From positions 62,001 to 126,000 of the forward strand of contig JAHDWJ010000003.1 in the NCBI GenBank assembly GCA_023384415.1: DNA of 64,000 nucleotides, in the 5' to 3' direction. Below the pieces are notes generated by a model, which was not told where the DNA came from, did no database searches, and saw nothing but the letters and a program-made list of their open reading frames with translations. Source of the stretch: Anaerolineae bacterium. GTDB lineage: Bacteria > Chloroflexota > Anaerolineae > Promineifilales > Promineifilaceae. The position numbers and the translations under genes were made by a program. Below, one piece after another: positions 27,542-37,434 of the stretch; the first letter of the stretch is position 1, and each line of letters opens with the position of its first letter.

Positions 27542-28237
27542 ATGACGCAACAGATAAAGTTACTCATTGTGGACGATCACCCGGTTTTCCGCCAGGGACT
27601 TCGTGATGTGTTAGAAACAGACCCTCGCATTCATGTGGTAGGTGAGGCCGCTGATGGTGAAATTGCCATCGAATTGGCTTACCAACTCAATCCTGATGTA
27701 ATTTTAATGGACGTCAACTTGCCAACCATCAATGGACTGCAAGTAACCCGTAAAATTCGCGGCCAACTGCCCCACATCAACATCATCACTATCACCGGCT
27801 ATGACGATGCGGAACAGGTATTCCATGCTCTACGTTCTGGGGCCTCAGCTTATTGCCCCAAAGACATTACCCCAGAAGCTCTTCTCCAAACCATATTCGC
27901 CGTCCACGAGGGCAAATATGTGGTGGGTGAAAAAACAATGACCCATGATGAAGTGGTTGAATGGGTAGATACCCGTGTCGGTCGTCTAGCTGGTCATATC
28001 GCGGCCGATGGGGAAGATTTGTTTGTTCCCCTTTCACCCCGCGAGATGGAAATTTTAGAATATGTTACTCGTGGTCTGAGCAACAAAGAAATTGCTTACA
28101 AACTAGGCATCAGCCACCAAACGGTCAAAAATCACATGACGGCTATTTTGCGCAAATTGCGTGTGGATGATCGCACACAGGCCGCTGTGTATGCTTTACG
28201 CCGGGGTTGGGTGCGGTTGGAAGCGGCTCGTAGTTGA
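27542..28237 (+). CDS. NarL/DegU-type response regulator
   Basis: The 231-residue protein has an N-terminal receiver domain with acidic pocket DDH, phospho-acceptor Asp in VILMDVNLP (about residue 57), the conserved Thr (ITGYD) and Lys (CPKD). A C-terminal LuxR HTH follows (LSPREMEILEYVTRGLSNKE...VKNHMTAILRKL). An unusual 45-residue linker separates them. AGGAGAGA lies before the ATG at 27542. The kinase gene follows 23 bp later and the tad genes after that, so this pair probably controls tad pilus expression (inference). Confidence 0.93.
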   Translation: MTQQIKLLIVDDHPVFRQGLRDVLETDPRIHVVGEAADGEIAIELAYQLNPDVILMDVNLPTINGLQVTRKIRGQLPHINIITITGYDDAEQVFHALRSGASAYCPKDITPEALLQTIFAVHEGKYVVGEKTMTHDEVVEWVDTRVGRLAGHIAADGEDLFVPLSPREMEILEYVTRGLSNKEIAYKLGISHQTVKNHMTAILRKLRVDDRTQAAVYALRRGWVRLEAARS

Positions 28238-28260
28238 CTTATCAGGAGTGAGGTATCACA

Positions 28261-29334
28261 ATGGCCAATCAAAATAGTCTGGAAGCCGAATTGAATATAC
28301 AGGCGTTTAGTGACAGCGTGATGGCTGAATATGAGCAGGTGCAGCGAGAGTTACGGGAAATTGATATTTTGGTCAAGCAAAGTGCGGCCGAAGTTGAACG
28401 CCACGCCCAGCGTAATGCCCAGGTTTCCAGTTATGTGCGCCAGCTTGAACCCAATTTCGAGACTACTCCCCGCACAGATATTAAAGAAGCGTATGAAGCT
28501 CTGGTCAATGCCCAACAAAGACTGTATACCATGCGGGGACAATTAGAAAAATTACAAAGCGATCAGCGTAACCTGTCACGGTTAGCTGATTTGCAACAAG
28601 GCATATTAGAGATACTGGAAGGGGCTGATGTGCTATCTCATACGGCGCAAAAACCAGGCCCTCGCAGTGATGCTTCTAATGTGATCCGCATCATTCAGAC
28701 ACAAGAGACGGAACGGCAAAGCCTGGTACGACGGATGCATGATGGCCCGGCCTCATCTTTGAGCAACTTTATTCTCCAGGCAGAGATCTGTCAACGGTTT
28801 TTTGAGTCAGACCCACACCGGGCACGAGTGGAACTAAACGCCCTAAAGGACGCGGCCGCGTCCACCTTTGGGGCGGTTAAAGATTTTATCTTCGACTTAC
28901 GCCCCATGATGCTAGACGACCTGGGTGTAGTTCCTACGCTGCGTCGTTACATCGAGTCTGTACAAGAAAAGGGCAATCTGCCCGTCTCTATCGCTGTAAC
29001 CGGGACCGAACGACGTTTAGAAAGCCATATTGAAGTTACTATCTTCCGGGCCGTACAAGAGCTGCTCAACAACGCTCGTAACCATGCCCAGGCTTCCCAA
29101 ATACAGGTCAATTTAGACATTGCTCCAGAACAAGTCACCGTCGTTGTCGAAGACAATGGGGTTGGCTTTAATGTTGAAGAAGCGATGGACAAAACCAGTC
29201 GAGATACCATCGGCTTATCTACATTACGTGACCGCATCGAGATGCTCAACGGTGATCTACGCATTCAGAGCAGTAAGTCACGTGGGACACGGGCTGAATT
29301 CACTATTCCCGTTGAAGCAGGTCTGGTTATTTAG
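28261..29334 (+). CDS. DegS-like cytoplasmic sensor histidine kinase
   Basis: The 357-residue kinase has no membrane segment. A long N-terminal coiled coil (about 20-130) is followed by a HisKA_3 domain with phospho-acceptor His in ERQSLVRRMHDGPASSL (about residue 160). The HATPase domain has N-box ELLNNARNHAQ and G-box EDNGVGF. This is the architecture of DegS, the soluble partner of DegU-type regulators. AGGAG lies upstream. It pairs with the preceding response regulator. Confidence 0.92.
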   Translation: MANQNSLEAELNIQAFSDSVMAEYEQVQRELREIDILVKQSAAEVERHAQRNAQVSSYVRQLEPNFETTPRTDIKEAYEALVNAQQRLYTMRGQLEKLQSDQRNLSRLADLQQGILEILEGADVLSHTAQKPGPRSDASNVIRIIQTQETERQSLVRRMHDGPASSLSNFILQAEICQRFFESDPHRARVELNALKDAAASTFGAVKDFIFDLRPMMLDDLGVVPTLRRYIESVQEKGNLPVSIAVTGTERRLESHIEVTIFRAVQELLNNARNHAQASQIQVNLDIAPEQVTVVVEDNGVGFNVEEAMDKTSRDTIGLSTLRDRIEMLNGDLRIQSSKSRGTRAEFTIPVEAGLVI

Positions 29335-29532
29335 CCTACCCATTACCCATTGATAAGTATGATGATAAAGTACCAAAGAAAAAGATTGCTCAAATTCGCA
29401 AGATTATGTACACTGCTACCATGAAGGTAGTCAAGCTATCGAGTTACCAACCAATACAATCTCCAAAAAGGGGTGCTTACGCGCAGCCTCTTTACCCAAC
29501 CATCCCAACAAGAAAAAGGTTCCACATCAAGC

Positions 29533-30792
29533 ATGGCTGATAAAATCCGTATATTGATCGTAGATGACCTGCCAGAAACACGCGAAAACGTGCGTAAACT
29601 GTTGCAGTTTGAGTCTGACGTAGAAGTAATTGCCCAAGCCGGCAATGGTGAACAAGCCATTGAGATGGCCAAAAAACATGTGCCCGATGTCATCTTAATG
29701 GATATCAATATGCCCGGCATTGATGGTATTGGGGCCTGTCAGCGGATTACCCAGGCCGTACCCGTCTCGCAAATCATTATCATGTCGGTGCAAAGTGAGT
29801 CAGATTATTTGCGCCGGGCAATGTTGGCCGGGGCACGTGATTTTTTGACCAAACCGATGTCTGGAGAGGAGTTGATTACGGCCATTCGGCGAGTATATAA
29901 CTCCCGTCCCAAAGTATCACCCATAGCGCCCCAGAGTTTTACTGGCCCACAGACACCCGGCACGGTCGCGGCCGCGCCTCAAATTCGTCAGGGCAAAGTC
30001 ATCGCCGTCTACAGTCCCAAAGGGGGAATTGGCTGCACCACCATTGCGACCAATCTAGCCGTCGCCCTGGCCCAACAGGACAAAGAAACCCTCATCATTG
30101 ATGGCAGTCTACAATTCGGGGATGTGGCTGTCATGCTCAATATGAGACCCACCACCAGCATTGTAGACCTCATTGAGCGAGTCAGCGATTTAGATCCAGA
30201 CCTGGTTAGCAGCGTCGTTCTTAAGCACAAAAGTGGCGCTAAAGCCCTGCTGGCCCCCACCCGCCCCGAAATGGCAGAACTGGTCACCACCGAACATATT
30301 GAGCCACTCATCAGCCGTTTACGCCTGATGTACGAATACATCATTATAGATACAGCCTCCGCCCTTACCCCCATCACCCTGGCCTGGCTTGACACAGCCG
30401 ATAAAGTGTGCTTGATCGCTAACCAGGGTCTCCCCAGTCTAACCAATGCCAGCCGCTATTTTGATCTGGCCGGGCAGCTAGGGTATGAAATGGGTAAAGT
30501 GCTTCTTGTAATCAATGAAGCCAATCCCAAACGAGGCATCTCTATCAAAGATGTTTCTGACACCCTAAAGCGACCCGTTTTTATAACCATCCCCACCGAC
30601 GGGCCAACCGTCGAAATGGCTATTGATCAGGGTGTGCCCATCGTCATAGGCAATTTACAGCGACGCCCCAGTGGTGTAGCTCTTACAGAAATGGCCGAAA
30701 AAGTCATTGACCTGTTTAAAGTCGTGGCCCCAAAAGAAGAAGCCAAAGATGATAAAAAACGCTCTGGCTTGTCCAGGCTTTTCGGCCGCTAA
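29533..30792 (+). CDS. tadZ: TadZ/CpaE-like pilus localisation ATPase with N-terminal receiver domain
   Basis: The 419-residue protein starts with a response-regulator receiver domain (residues 1-125; LIVDDLPE, MDINMPG, KPMSGEE) joined to a MinD/ParA-type ATPase. The P-loop is SPKGGIGCTTIATNLA: the signature lysine is kept but the canonical lysine position holds Cys, as in CpaE/TadZ proteins. LIIDGSLQFGD and IIDTAS follow. TadZ places the tad machinery at a cell site. The start at 29533 begins the fold; an upstream GTG at 29473 adds 20 residues without domain content. Confidence 0.9.
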   Translation: MADKIRILIVDDLPETRENVRKLLQFESDVEVIAQAGNGEQAIEMAKKHVPDVILMDINMPGIDGIGACQRITQAVPVSQIIIMSVQSESDYLRRAMLAGARDFLTKPMSGEELITAIRRVYNSRPKVSPIAPQSFTGPQTPGTVAAAPQIRQGKVIAVYSPKGGIGCTTIATNLAVALAQQDKETLIIDGSLQFGDVAVMLNMRPTTSIVDLIERVSDLDPDLVSSVVLKHKSGAKALLAPTRPEMAELVTTEHIEPLISRLRLMYEYIIIDTASALTPITLAWLDTADKVCLIANQGLPSLTNASRYFDLAGQLGYEMGKVLLVINEANPKRGISIKDVSDTLKRPVFITIPTDGPTVEMAIDQGVPIVIGNLQRRPSGVALTEMAEKVIDLFKVVAPKEEAKDDKKRSGLSRLFGR

Positions 30793-30819
30793 ACAAATAT
30801 CCGGCAGCGGAGGTAAACT

Positions 30820-32205
30820 GTGTCCCTTCTGAAACGTATTGAACGAAACCAGACACCAGGAACCGGCGAAATACAATCCAACAAGCTCCAGGAATTACGG
30901 ATCAAAAGAGCTGCGCCAGCCCCCGGCTCGCGGGATGCTTATTCTGATCTAAAAAATCGGGTTCAGCAGAAGCTCATTGCAGAGCTGGATCCCAGCATGG
31001 ACGTTACGAAAACGGCTGAAGTACGGGCAACCATCAAAGAGATGTTTGAAACGATGCTGGTTGAAGAGCAAATTGTATTAAGCCGAACAGAAAAACAGAC
31101 CCTTTTCGAGCAAATCGTCGCTGAGATTCTTGGCTTTGGTCCATTAGAGCAGTTCTTAGGCATGGAAGGCTTAACTGAAATCATGGTTAATGGACCGAAA
31201 AATGTTTACCTGGAGAAGGGTGGGAAGATTACGCGGGCGAATGTCACCTTTGAAAGCGATGAACATCTAATGCGAATCATTGATCGTATCGTCGCTCCGC
31301 TGGGCCGTCGTATTGACGAAGCCTCACCGATGGTAGACGCCCGTTTACCTGATGGCTCGCGTGTTAATGCGGTCATTCCCCCTATTTCCCTTAATGGGCC
31401 AACATTGACTATCCGTTTGTTTGCTAAAATACCCTTGACCATTGATAACCTGGTCGAATTCGGTTCAATTACTCGTGAAGCGGTAGAGTTTCTCAAAGCC
31501 TGTGTGGTTGCCCACACCAATATTGTAGTCTCCGGTGGTACCGGCTCTGGTAAAACCACCTTGCTTAACATTCTTTCCAGCTTTATCCCAGATACGGAAC
31601 GAATTATCACCATCGAAAACGCCGCTGAGTTGCAGCTGCGTCAAGAGCATGTGGTGACATTAGAATCGCGGCCGGCCAATGTCGAAGGTCGTGGTGAAGT
31701 GCAAATCCGGGACCTGGTCATCAATGCCTTGCGTATGCGCCCAGATCGTATCGTTGTTGGAGAGGTGCGCGGTGGGGAAGCCCTGGATATGCTCCAGGCG
31801 ATGAACACAGGCCATGACGGCAGCCTGACGACCGCCCATGCCAATAATCCCCGCGATATGTTGGCCCGTATGGAAACGATGGTACTTATGGCCGGTATGG
31901 ATTTACCTCACCGGGCGATCCGTGAACAGATTTCTTCAGCCATTCACGTGATTATTCAGACAAATCGTTTGCGTGATGGTACCCGTAAAGTAACTTCGAT
32001 TAGTGAAATCCAAGGTATGGAAGGTGATGTGATCACCATGTCTGAAATATTCCGTTTTGAACAAACGGGGATGGAGAATGGGCGTGTGATTGGCCGGCTG
32101 CGCCCCACAGGGTTACGACCAAAATTTATGTACAAAATCCAGGAAGCCGGCATTATGCTGCCCCCTTCGGTATTTGGGATAGGCGGTCAACGTGTCTCCC
32201 GATAA
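30820..32205 (+). CDS. tadA: TadA/CpaF-type secretion ATPase
   Basis: This 461-residue hexameric motor powers the tad (Flp) pilus. It has GTG as start with GGAGG upstream, and a winged N-terminal domain with [21 protein letters not shown]. Walker A is [13 protein letters not shown] (about residue 241), followed by Asp/His boxes ([27 protein letters not shown]) and Walker [12 protein letters not shown]. All catalytic motifs are intact. GCGGCCGC is absent from this gene, unusual for the window. Confidence 0.95.
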   Translation: MSLLKRIERNQTPGTGEIQSNKLQELRIKRAAPAPGSRDAYSDLKNRVQQKLIAELDPSMDVTKTAEVRATIKEMFETMLVEEQIVLSRTEKQTLFEQIVAEILGFGPLEQFLGMEGLTEIMVNGPKNVYLEKGGKITRANVTFESDEHLMRIIDRIVAPLGRRIDEASPMVDARLPDGSRVNAVIPPISLNGPTLTIRLFAKIPLTIDNLVEFGSITREAVEFLKACVVAHTNIVVSGGTGSGKTTLLNILSSFIPDTERIITIENAAELQLRQEHVVTLESRPANVEGRGEVQIRDLVINALRMRPDRIVVGEVRGGEALDMLQAMNTGHDGSLTTAHANNPRDMLARMETMVLMAGMDLPHRAIREQISSAIHVIIQTNRLRDGTRKVTSISEIQGMEGDVITMSEIFRFEQTGMENGRVIGRLRPTGLRPKFMYKIQEAGIMLPPSVFGIGGQRVSR

Positions 32206-32247
32206 ACATTCTAGCCCATACCGACCTATGGCAGGAGCGTAAGGCGT

Positions 32248-33237
32248 ATGACTACTATACTGGTCCTTGGCGGAATACTCGTCGCACTCATGCTCGTTGG
32301 GGCCACCGTGGCTTTTATTACCAGTGGTAATCAGCGAGTAGTAGATGAGCGGTTAGAACAGTTTGTGGGCACGGTTACGGCAGAAGAAATTGAGGAAGCG
32401 GTTGCCGTAGCTGCCAGCCGGCCTGATATGGCTGACCGGTTAGACCGGGCAATTGCCGGCCGAGGATTTACAGGACGTATCCGCCAGCGAATTGCCGAAG
32501 CCGATCTCAAGCTGCGCGTGGCGGAATATATTGGTCTTCAAGTTGTTTTCGGTGTGTTGGGAGGAGTTTTGACCTGGGTTTTCTTTACTCCTTCCCTTTC
32601 CCCTCTCGGCTTTCTCTTTGGTCTGCGTATCCCTAAAATATATGCAACTCGCGCGGCCGCAAGACGTCTGATTAAATTTGATGGGCAGTTAAGTGATACC
32701 CTCAACCTTTGGGTCAACTCCCTACGTTCTGGCTACTCCGTCTTGCAAGGTATGGAGGCAATCGCCACCGAAATGGCCCCACCTGTTTCTAAAGAGTTTG
32801 AGCGGGTAGTTCAAGAAGTCCGCCTGGGGTTGACTTTGAGTCAAGCGCTAGACAATATGTATCGGCGTGTTCCCAGTGAAGACTTAGACCTGGTTAACAC
32901 GGCCATCAATATTCAGCGGGAAGTTGGTGGTAACCTGGCTGAAATCTTGGACATCATCAGCTTTACCATTCGGGAACGCGTCCGGATCAAAGGGGAAATT
33001 CGTACCCTCACTGCCCAACAACGGGCTTCTGGTTGGATCATCAGTCTACTCCCTGTGGCCCTGGCCGGGGTTCTTTATCTAATCAATCGTGAATATATAA
33101 GTGAACTGTTTGTCCGAGAACGGCCATTTATCATCCAGGATGTCTTTCCTTGCGGTTGGCTTATTATCGGCATTACCCTGGTTATGATTTTTATTGGGCT
33201 GCAAGCCATTCGTAAAATTGTGGACATTGAAGTGTAA
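32248..33237 (+). CDS. tadB: TadB-like type II/IV secretion platform protein
   Basis: The 329-residue inner-membrane protein has an N-terminal helix, two central helices, a T2SSF domain (LNLWVNSLRSGYSVLQGMEAI, about 150-270) and two C-terminal helices. It is one of the paired platform proteins rotated by TadA. AGGAGCG lies upstream and it starts 42 bp after tadA. Confidence 0.92.
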   Translation: MTTILVLGGILVALMLVGATVAFITSGNQRVVDERLEQFVGTVTAEEIEEAVAVAASRPDMADRLDRAIAGRGFTGRIRQRIAEADLKLRVAEYIGLQVVFGVLGGVLTWVFFTPSLSPLGFLFGLRIPKIYATRAAARRLIKFDGQLSDTLNLWVNSLRSGYSVLQGMEAIATEMAPPVSKEFERVVQEVRLGLTLSQALDNMYRRVPSEDLDLVNTAINIQREVGGNLAEILDIISFTIRERVRIKGEIRTLTAQQRASGWIISLLPVALAGVLYLINREYISELFVRERPFIIQDVFPCGWLIIGITLVMIFIGLQAIRKIVDIEV

Positions 33238-33257
33238 AGGGTTCGGAGGAAAAGCTT

Positions 33258-34199
33258 ATGCCTCTCTTAATTCCAGCCATTGTTGTTGTTTTACTGATTC
33301 TTGTTGTGGGCGTTGTTTTGCTACTGCCCCGAACGGAACAAGACCCGTTGATGACCCGTATCAATGAATATGCCACACGGGAAGAAGTGGCATCCATTGA
33401 AGAGATTGAGTTGTCCATGTCAATGGCTGACCGCATCTTTGTGCCTTTCTTGCGGCAGTTAAGCAACTTTGTCACCCGCTATACACCTCAATCTTCTCTG
33501 GAGCGCACAGCCCGTATGTTAGAATTAGCCGGCAGTCCCCGTAATATGACGGCAGCTAATTTTTGGGTTTTACGCGGCGGAGTAACCATTTTCTTAGGCG
33601 TATTTACCTTTTTGGTGATGATGCGGTTTGGGGCAGAGCCAGGGAAGCGGTTTTTATATGCTCTGGGTGCGGCCGCAGCTGGCTTTTTTCTGCCCATCAT
33701 GTTCTTGCAATCTATGATTGATCGGCGCAAACAAGCCATTGTCAAAAAATTTCCTGATGCCCTGGATTTAATGACCATCTGTGTAGATGCTGGCCTTATT
33801 TTTGACGCCTCCATGCAGAAAGTCCATGAAAAATGGGATGATCCCCTGGCCCAAGAGTTTGGGCGAGTTACTTATGAACTCCAACTCGGTAAATCCCGGC
33901 GGCAGGCATTAAAAGATATGTCTGATCGGATGGATTTGTCTGATGTGACCAGCTTTGTCGCCACGATTCTCCAGGCTGAACAATTAGGGGTTAGCATCGG
34001 TAAGGTTTTACGAATTCAATCAGAACAGATGCGGATCAAACGTCGCCAGCGTGCTGAAGAAAAAGCTCAACAAGCCCCGATCAAAATGCTTTTCCCGATG
34101 ATCTTCTTGATTTTCCCGGCTATGTTTGTTGTCTTGTTGGGGCCAGCTATTTTGCGAGTTATTCGTACAGACGCCCTTAGATCGGTGACGGGTGGATAA
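33258..34199 (+). CDS. tadC: TadC-like type II/IV secretion platform protein
   Basis: The 313-residue paralogue of the preceding gene has the T2SSF motif FPDALDLMTICVDAGLIFDASMQKV and helices at both ends (ILVVGVVLLLP; MFVVLLGPAIL). GGAGG lies upstream. The tad set stops here: no flp pilin, prepilin peptidase (TadV), secretin (RcpA) or TadE/F is visible, so they must lie elsewhere or the system is reduced. Confidence 0.92.
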   Translation: MPLLIPAIVVVLLILVVGVVLLLPRTEQDPLMTRINEYATREEVASIEEIELSMSMADRIFVPFLRQLSNFVTRYTPQSSLERTARMLELAGSPRNMTAANFWVLRGGVTIFLGVFTFLVMMRFGAEPGKRFLYALGAAAAGFFLPIMFLQSMIDRRKQAIVKKFPDALDLMTICVDAGLIFDASMQKVHEKWDDPLAQEFGRVTYELQLGKSRRQALKDMSDRMDLSDVTSFVATILQAEQLGVSIGKVLRIQSEQMRIKRRQRAEEKAQQAPIKMLFPMIFLIFPAMFVVLLGPAILRVIRTDALRSVTGG

Positions 34200-34271
34200 C
34201 TTGACTTTTTAGTCTAAGGTAGGTGGCCGTTGGCTGGGAGTACGCCACTAGTTGTCTCATCGCGGCCTTCC

Positions 34272-34964
34272 ATGATAGGTCGGTGGGTACGCGCCTTCGT
34301 TGATTTTGTCTTACCCCCTGCCTGTACAATTTGCAAATGCCCTGGAACAGTTCTTTGTTCAGAATGTGCGGCGACAGTCACCTGGGTTTTTGGACCAGTT
34401 TGTGATCGCTGCGGCCGCATCACCGAACAGCCAGTCACCGCTTGTTGGTCTTGCCGCCAGAAACCATCTACCCTGAGTCAAATTCGCGCCGCTGTCTGGT
34501 TTGAGGGGGCCGTACCCGAACTAATTCACAGCTTAAAGTATCAGGGGGGATTCGCCCTGGCTAATTTATTAGGCCGCTACATGAGTGAAGCCTGGCCCAC
34601 CTGGGCAGAGCCAATAGACTTCATCGTTCCTGTGCCCCTACACCCAGAAAGAGAAAAAAAACGGGGATACAATCAGTCAGCCCGATTAGCTCAGGTCTTA
34701 AGCAGCCACGTCAACCACCCCTGGAACGAACAAGCCATTCGCCGCACCCGCTTCACCCGGCCACAAGTCGGCCTTTCAGCTAAAGAGCGGCAAAGTAATC
34801 TACACGGCGCGTTTACCGCTGATCCGGCGTTAGTCGCCGGGCAGCATATCTTACTATTAGATGATGTTTACACAACAGGCTCTACCCTTCGTGAAGTAGC
34901 TCAGGCAGCCTTAGCGGCCGGCGCACGGCGGGTATCAGGCTACTGCTTAGCACGAGCCAAATAA
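34272..34964 (+). CDS. ComF-family phosphoribosyltransferase-like protein
   Basis: The 230-residue protein has the ComF layout: a zinc-finger pair (CTICKCPGTVLCSEC and CDRCGR...CWSC) and then a type I PRTase domain. That domain has KRGYNQSARLA and the PRPP-binding ILLLDDVYTTGSTL loop. ComF proteins function in DNA uptake in competent species. The ATG at 34272 is preferred because the fold starts there. A TTG at 34230 is possible, with AGGTGG upstream. It sits directly after the tad platform genes. Confidence 0.88.
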   Translation: MIGRWVRAFVDFVLPPACTICKCPGTVLCSECAATVTWVFGPVCDRCGRITEQPVTACWSCRQKPSTLSQIRAAVWFEGAVPELIHSLKYQGGFALANLLGRYMSEAWPTWAEPIDFIVPVPLHPEREKKRGYNQSARLAQVLSSHVNHPWNEQAIRRTRFTRPQVGLSAKERQSNLHGAFTADPALVAGQHILLLDDVYTTGSTLREVAQAALAAGARRVSGYCLARAK

Positions 34965-35003
34965 ACTACCATGACGGTACAAGAAGTTACATAGGAGGCT
35001 AAA

Positions 35004-35567
35004 ATGAATCTCTCAATCCACGCTCGCAACATGCAAATCACCCCACGACTGCAAAATTATGTGGAAAAGAAGACCGGGCGTTTGGATCGGTACATGCCAA
35101 ATTTGACCGAGGTGCGGGTGGACCTGGCTGAGCAAAAGGCACGAAATGCGGTCCAGCGTCAGGTGGCCCAAATCACAGTCCGGGATACTCGAGGCACCAT
35201 TCTCCGGGCTGAGGAACAAAGCAATGATATGTTTGCCGCCGTAGATGCAGTGGTAGACAAATTATACCGGCAAATCAACCGGTACCGGGGCAAGCAGGAA
35301 CGCCGCTTTCGCAGCGGCAGTGAACCGGCCGAACTGCCTGGCGAACCTTTGCCTATTGAATTAGCGGATGAGGAAGCTGACGAGCGGCGCATTGTGCGAC
35401 AAAAGGAGTTTTCGCTGCGCCCCATGCTGCCCGATGAAGCGATTGACCAGATGCAGCTGCTTGGCCATGACTTTTTCGTCTTCTTCAATGCGGAGAATGA
35501 ATCGGTAAATGTTGTTTATCAACGGCGTGATGGCGATTATGGTCTGCTCATGCCTGAGTTTAAATAG
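35004..35567 (+). CDS. hpf: Ribosome hibernation promoting factor, long form
   Basis: The 187-residue protein has the N-terminal beta-alpha-beta S30AE domain (MNLSIHARNMQITPRLQNYVEKK... VDAVVDKLYRQINRYR). A linker and the C-terminal dimerisation domain of long HPF follow (EFSLRPMLPDEAIDQMQLLGHDFFVFFN). Long HPF dimerises 70S ribosomes into 100S particles in resting cells. AGGAGG lies 6 bases before the ATG. A terminator with a GCGGCCGC core follows. Confidence 0.95.
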   Translation: MNLSIHARNMQITPRLQNYVEKKTGRLDRYMPNLTEVRVDLAEQKARNAVQRQVAQITVRDTRGTILRAEEQSNDMFAAVDAVVDKLYRQINRYRGKQERRFRSGSEPAELPGEPLPIELADEEADERRIVRQKEFSLRPMLPDEAIDQMQLLGHDFFVFFNAENESVNVVYQRRDGDYGLLMPEFK

Positions 35568-35716
35568 TTTGCGGGAGTCTGGCGTGAGCTGACCTCTAGT
35601 TATTAGGGTATTGGTGTATTGGTTATTACCACTGGTGAAATTAATTTTCGCCAAAGTCCAGTAGTTTGATGACAGATGACCAAGTTTTGATTCTTGGAGA
35701 TTCTGTAGGTTTAGGT

Positions 35717-35752
35717 AACAGGGCAGTCGCGGCCGCGATTGCCCTGTTTTTC
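35717..35752 (+). terminator. Terminator built on a GCGGCCGC palindrome
   Basis: The stem AACAGGGCA-G-TCGCGG pairs with CCGCGA-T-TGCCCTGTT, with one G-T pair. It is continuous through the central GCGGCCGC (35729-35736) and is followed by TTTTTCT. Confidence 0.8.
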
Positions 35753-35764
35753 TATGGGTAAAAG

Positions 35765-36862
35765 ATGATTACCGCCGTTGTCATGGTTGAAGGCCAACAA
35801 AGTACGGGCGTGGTGGGCTGGGTGCAAGGGGCCAGGCGTGCGGCCGCTGCCGATCTCCTGGACCAGTTAAGCCAACAGCCTGGCCTGGAGCGGATTATCC
35901 TTGTTTCCCCTGAACCCCTTGATCTGTCCATCCCTCAGTTACATTATTTAGCCAGCCAACCAGGGCCACTTCACGTTGGTGAAAAGTTAGCCCAAATCAC
36001 CGCCCAATGGGGGGTGGAACGGCTGCTTTATTTTGGCGGGGGATCGGCCCCCTTGCTGGCCGATGAGCAGATAGCTGAGGTCATTCACCAATTGCAGAAC
36101 GCCGAGAGATTGGTTATCACCAATAATCAGTTTGCCTCTGATTGGGCTGGGGTGGTGCCGACCGGTATCATTGACCCCTGGCGGCCGCGTTTGGAGCGGG
36201 ATAATGCTCTGGGCTGGGTGTTGAGCCAGGAGGCTGGTCTGCCGATTGTGGCTTTGCCTTCGGCGGCCGCAACCCGGCTGGATATTGATACCCCCACAGA
36301 TTTACTCACCCTGGCTCTGCACCCAGGGACGCGGCCGCACTTACACCAGTTTCTCAACCGGTTACCCCTGAAATATACCCCTTTACAAAATGCCCTGCAT
36401 GTTTTAGCCACCCCTGCCAGCCGGGTCATCATCAGCGGCCGCTTCGCCCCTGATGTGTGGCAGCAGCTCAACCGGGCCACCCGCATCTGGCTGCGCGTTT
36501 TCTCCGAAGAGCGGGGGATGGTTTCCAGCGGCCGCCAAGGGGGGGGGCAGGTTCACTCTTTGGTTGGGGCATATATTGAAGCCGTAGGAATGCCTCAATT
36601 TTTTACTTTACTCAGCCAATGGGCGGATGCAGCTTTCATAGATAGCCGCGTTTTATTAGCCCATTTCAATCTTCAGCCTGATGATGCTGACCGGTTTGCT
36701 TCTGACCTGGGGCAGGTAGAAGAAATTAGAAATCCCTGGCTGCGTCAATTTACTGAGTTAGCCGCTAACGCCCCCATCCCAATTATCCTGGGTGGTCATT
36801 CCTTGCTGGCGGGAGATATGCTGGCTTTTTGTGATTGGTTGGCGGCCGGCAACTTCAGGTGA
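35765..36862 (+). CDS. Hypothetical protein with nucleotidyltransferase-like N-terminal half
   Basis: The first about 200 of 365 residues resemble a MobA/CofC-type nucleotidyltransferase fold: an ITAVVMVEG start, an alternating strand/helix pattern, and RLDIDTPTDLLTLAL, which matches the DIDTPxDL motif of that superfamily. The signature N-terminal GxGTRxG loop is missing. The C-terminal half (LKYTPLQNALHVL... RGMVSSGRQGGGQVHSL) is a separate domain I do not recognise. Six GCGGCCGC sites lie within 1.1 kb. A role in cofactor biosynthesis is only a guess. Confidence 0.7.
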   Translation: MITAVVMVEGQQSTGVVGWVQGARRAAAADLLDQLSQQPGLERIILVSPEPLDLSIPQLHYLASQPGPLHVGEKLAQITAQWGVERLLYFGGGSAPLLADEQIAEVIHQLQNAERLVITNNQFASDWAGVVPTGIIDPWRPRLERDNALGWVLSQEAGLPIVALPSAAATRLDIDTPTDLLTLALHPGTRPHLHQFLNRLPLKYTPLQNALHVLATPASRVIISGRFAPDVWQQLNRATRIWLRVFSEERGMVSSGRQGGGQVHSLVGAYIEAVGMPQFFTLLSQWADAAFIDSRVLLAHFNLQPDDADRFASDLGQVEEIRNPWLRQFTELAANAPIPIILGGHSLLAGDMLAFCDWLAAGNFR

Positions 36863-36896
36863 CGACATCCCCAGAGCAAGTTACAATATATCGTCT

Positions 36897-37370
36897 ATGC
36901 CACACATACTCATCATCTGCACCGCGAATATTTGCCGCTCACCAGTAGGAGAAGCGTTGTTAAGGCAAAAGCTACATGCCCTGGGATACACAGATTGGCG
37001 TGTTTCCTCAGCTGGAACCTGGGCAGTAAATGGCCGTGCGGCCGCCGAGTTTAGCCAACAGTTGATGAAGGAGCAGAGGCTGGACCTCTCAACCCATCGT
37101 TCACGAATGATTACAGGGGAAATGTTAGCCGAAAGTGACCTGGTGCTGTGTATGGAATCGGGTCACGCGGAGGCCTTACGGGTGGAATTCCCCTCCCAGG
37201 CTCACAAGGTGTTTATGCTGACAGAGATGCGCGGCCGCAAATACAATATCAACGATCCTTACGGCGGCCCTTTGGAGACATACCAACAGATGGTACAAGA
37301 GCTAGACAATGTGCTAGATGCCGGTCTACCCCAGATTGTGGAATTAGCAGGGGTGAGGACTGAGGACTAA
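36897..37370 (+). CDS. Low-molecular-weight protein-tyrosine-phosphatase-like protein
   Basis: This 157-residue phosphatase has the CX5R(S) catalytic loop at its very start (CTANICRSP, Cys8 and Arg14) and the acid loop DPYGGP near the C-terminus. In polysaccharide-producing bacteria these enzymes often act on Wzc-type kinases. No kinase is adjacent. The ATG at 36897 is preceded 11-16 bases upstream by TACAAT, so the mRNA may be leaderless. Confidence 0.9.
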   Translation: MPHILIICTANICRSPVGEALLRQKLHALGYTDWRVSSAGTWAVNGRAAAEFSQQLMKEQRLDLSTHRSRMITGEMLAESDLVLCMESGHAEALRVEFPSQAHKVFMLTEMRGRKYNINDPYGGPLETYQQMVQELDNVLDAGLPQIVELAGVRTED

Positions 37371-37433
37371 AGACTGAGGTATGAGGGCTGAGTGAATAGC
37401 GTCCTGAAACTTGAAACCTGAAACTTGAAACCC
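37353..37433 (+). repeat. GGACTGA and CTGAAAC heptamer arrays
   Basis: Six degenerate units (ggactga, ggactaa, agactga, ggtatga, gggctga, gtgaata) cover the end of the phosphatase gene and the gap. They are followed by four units alternating ctgaaac and ttgaaac. The last unit ends just before the next ATG. Confidence 0.8.
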
Positions 37434-37434
37434 T

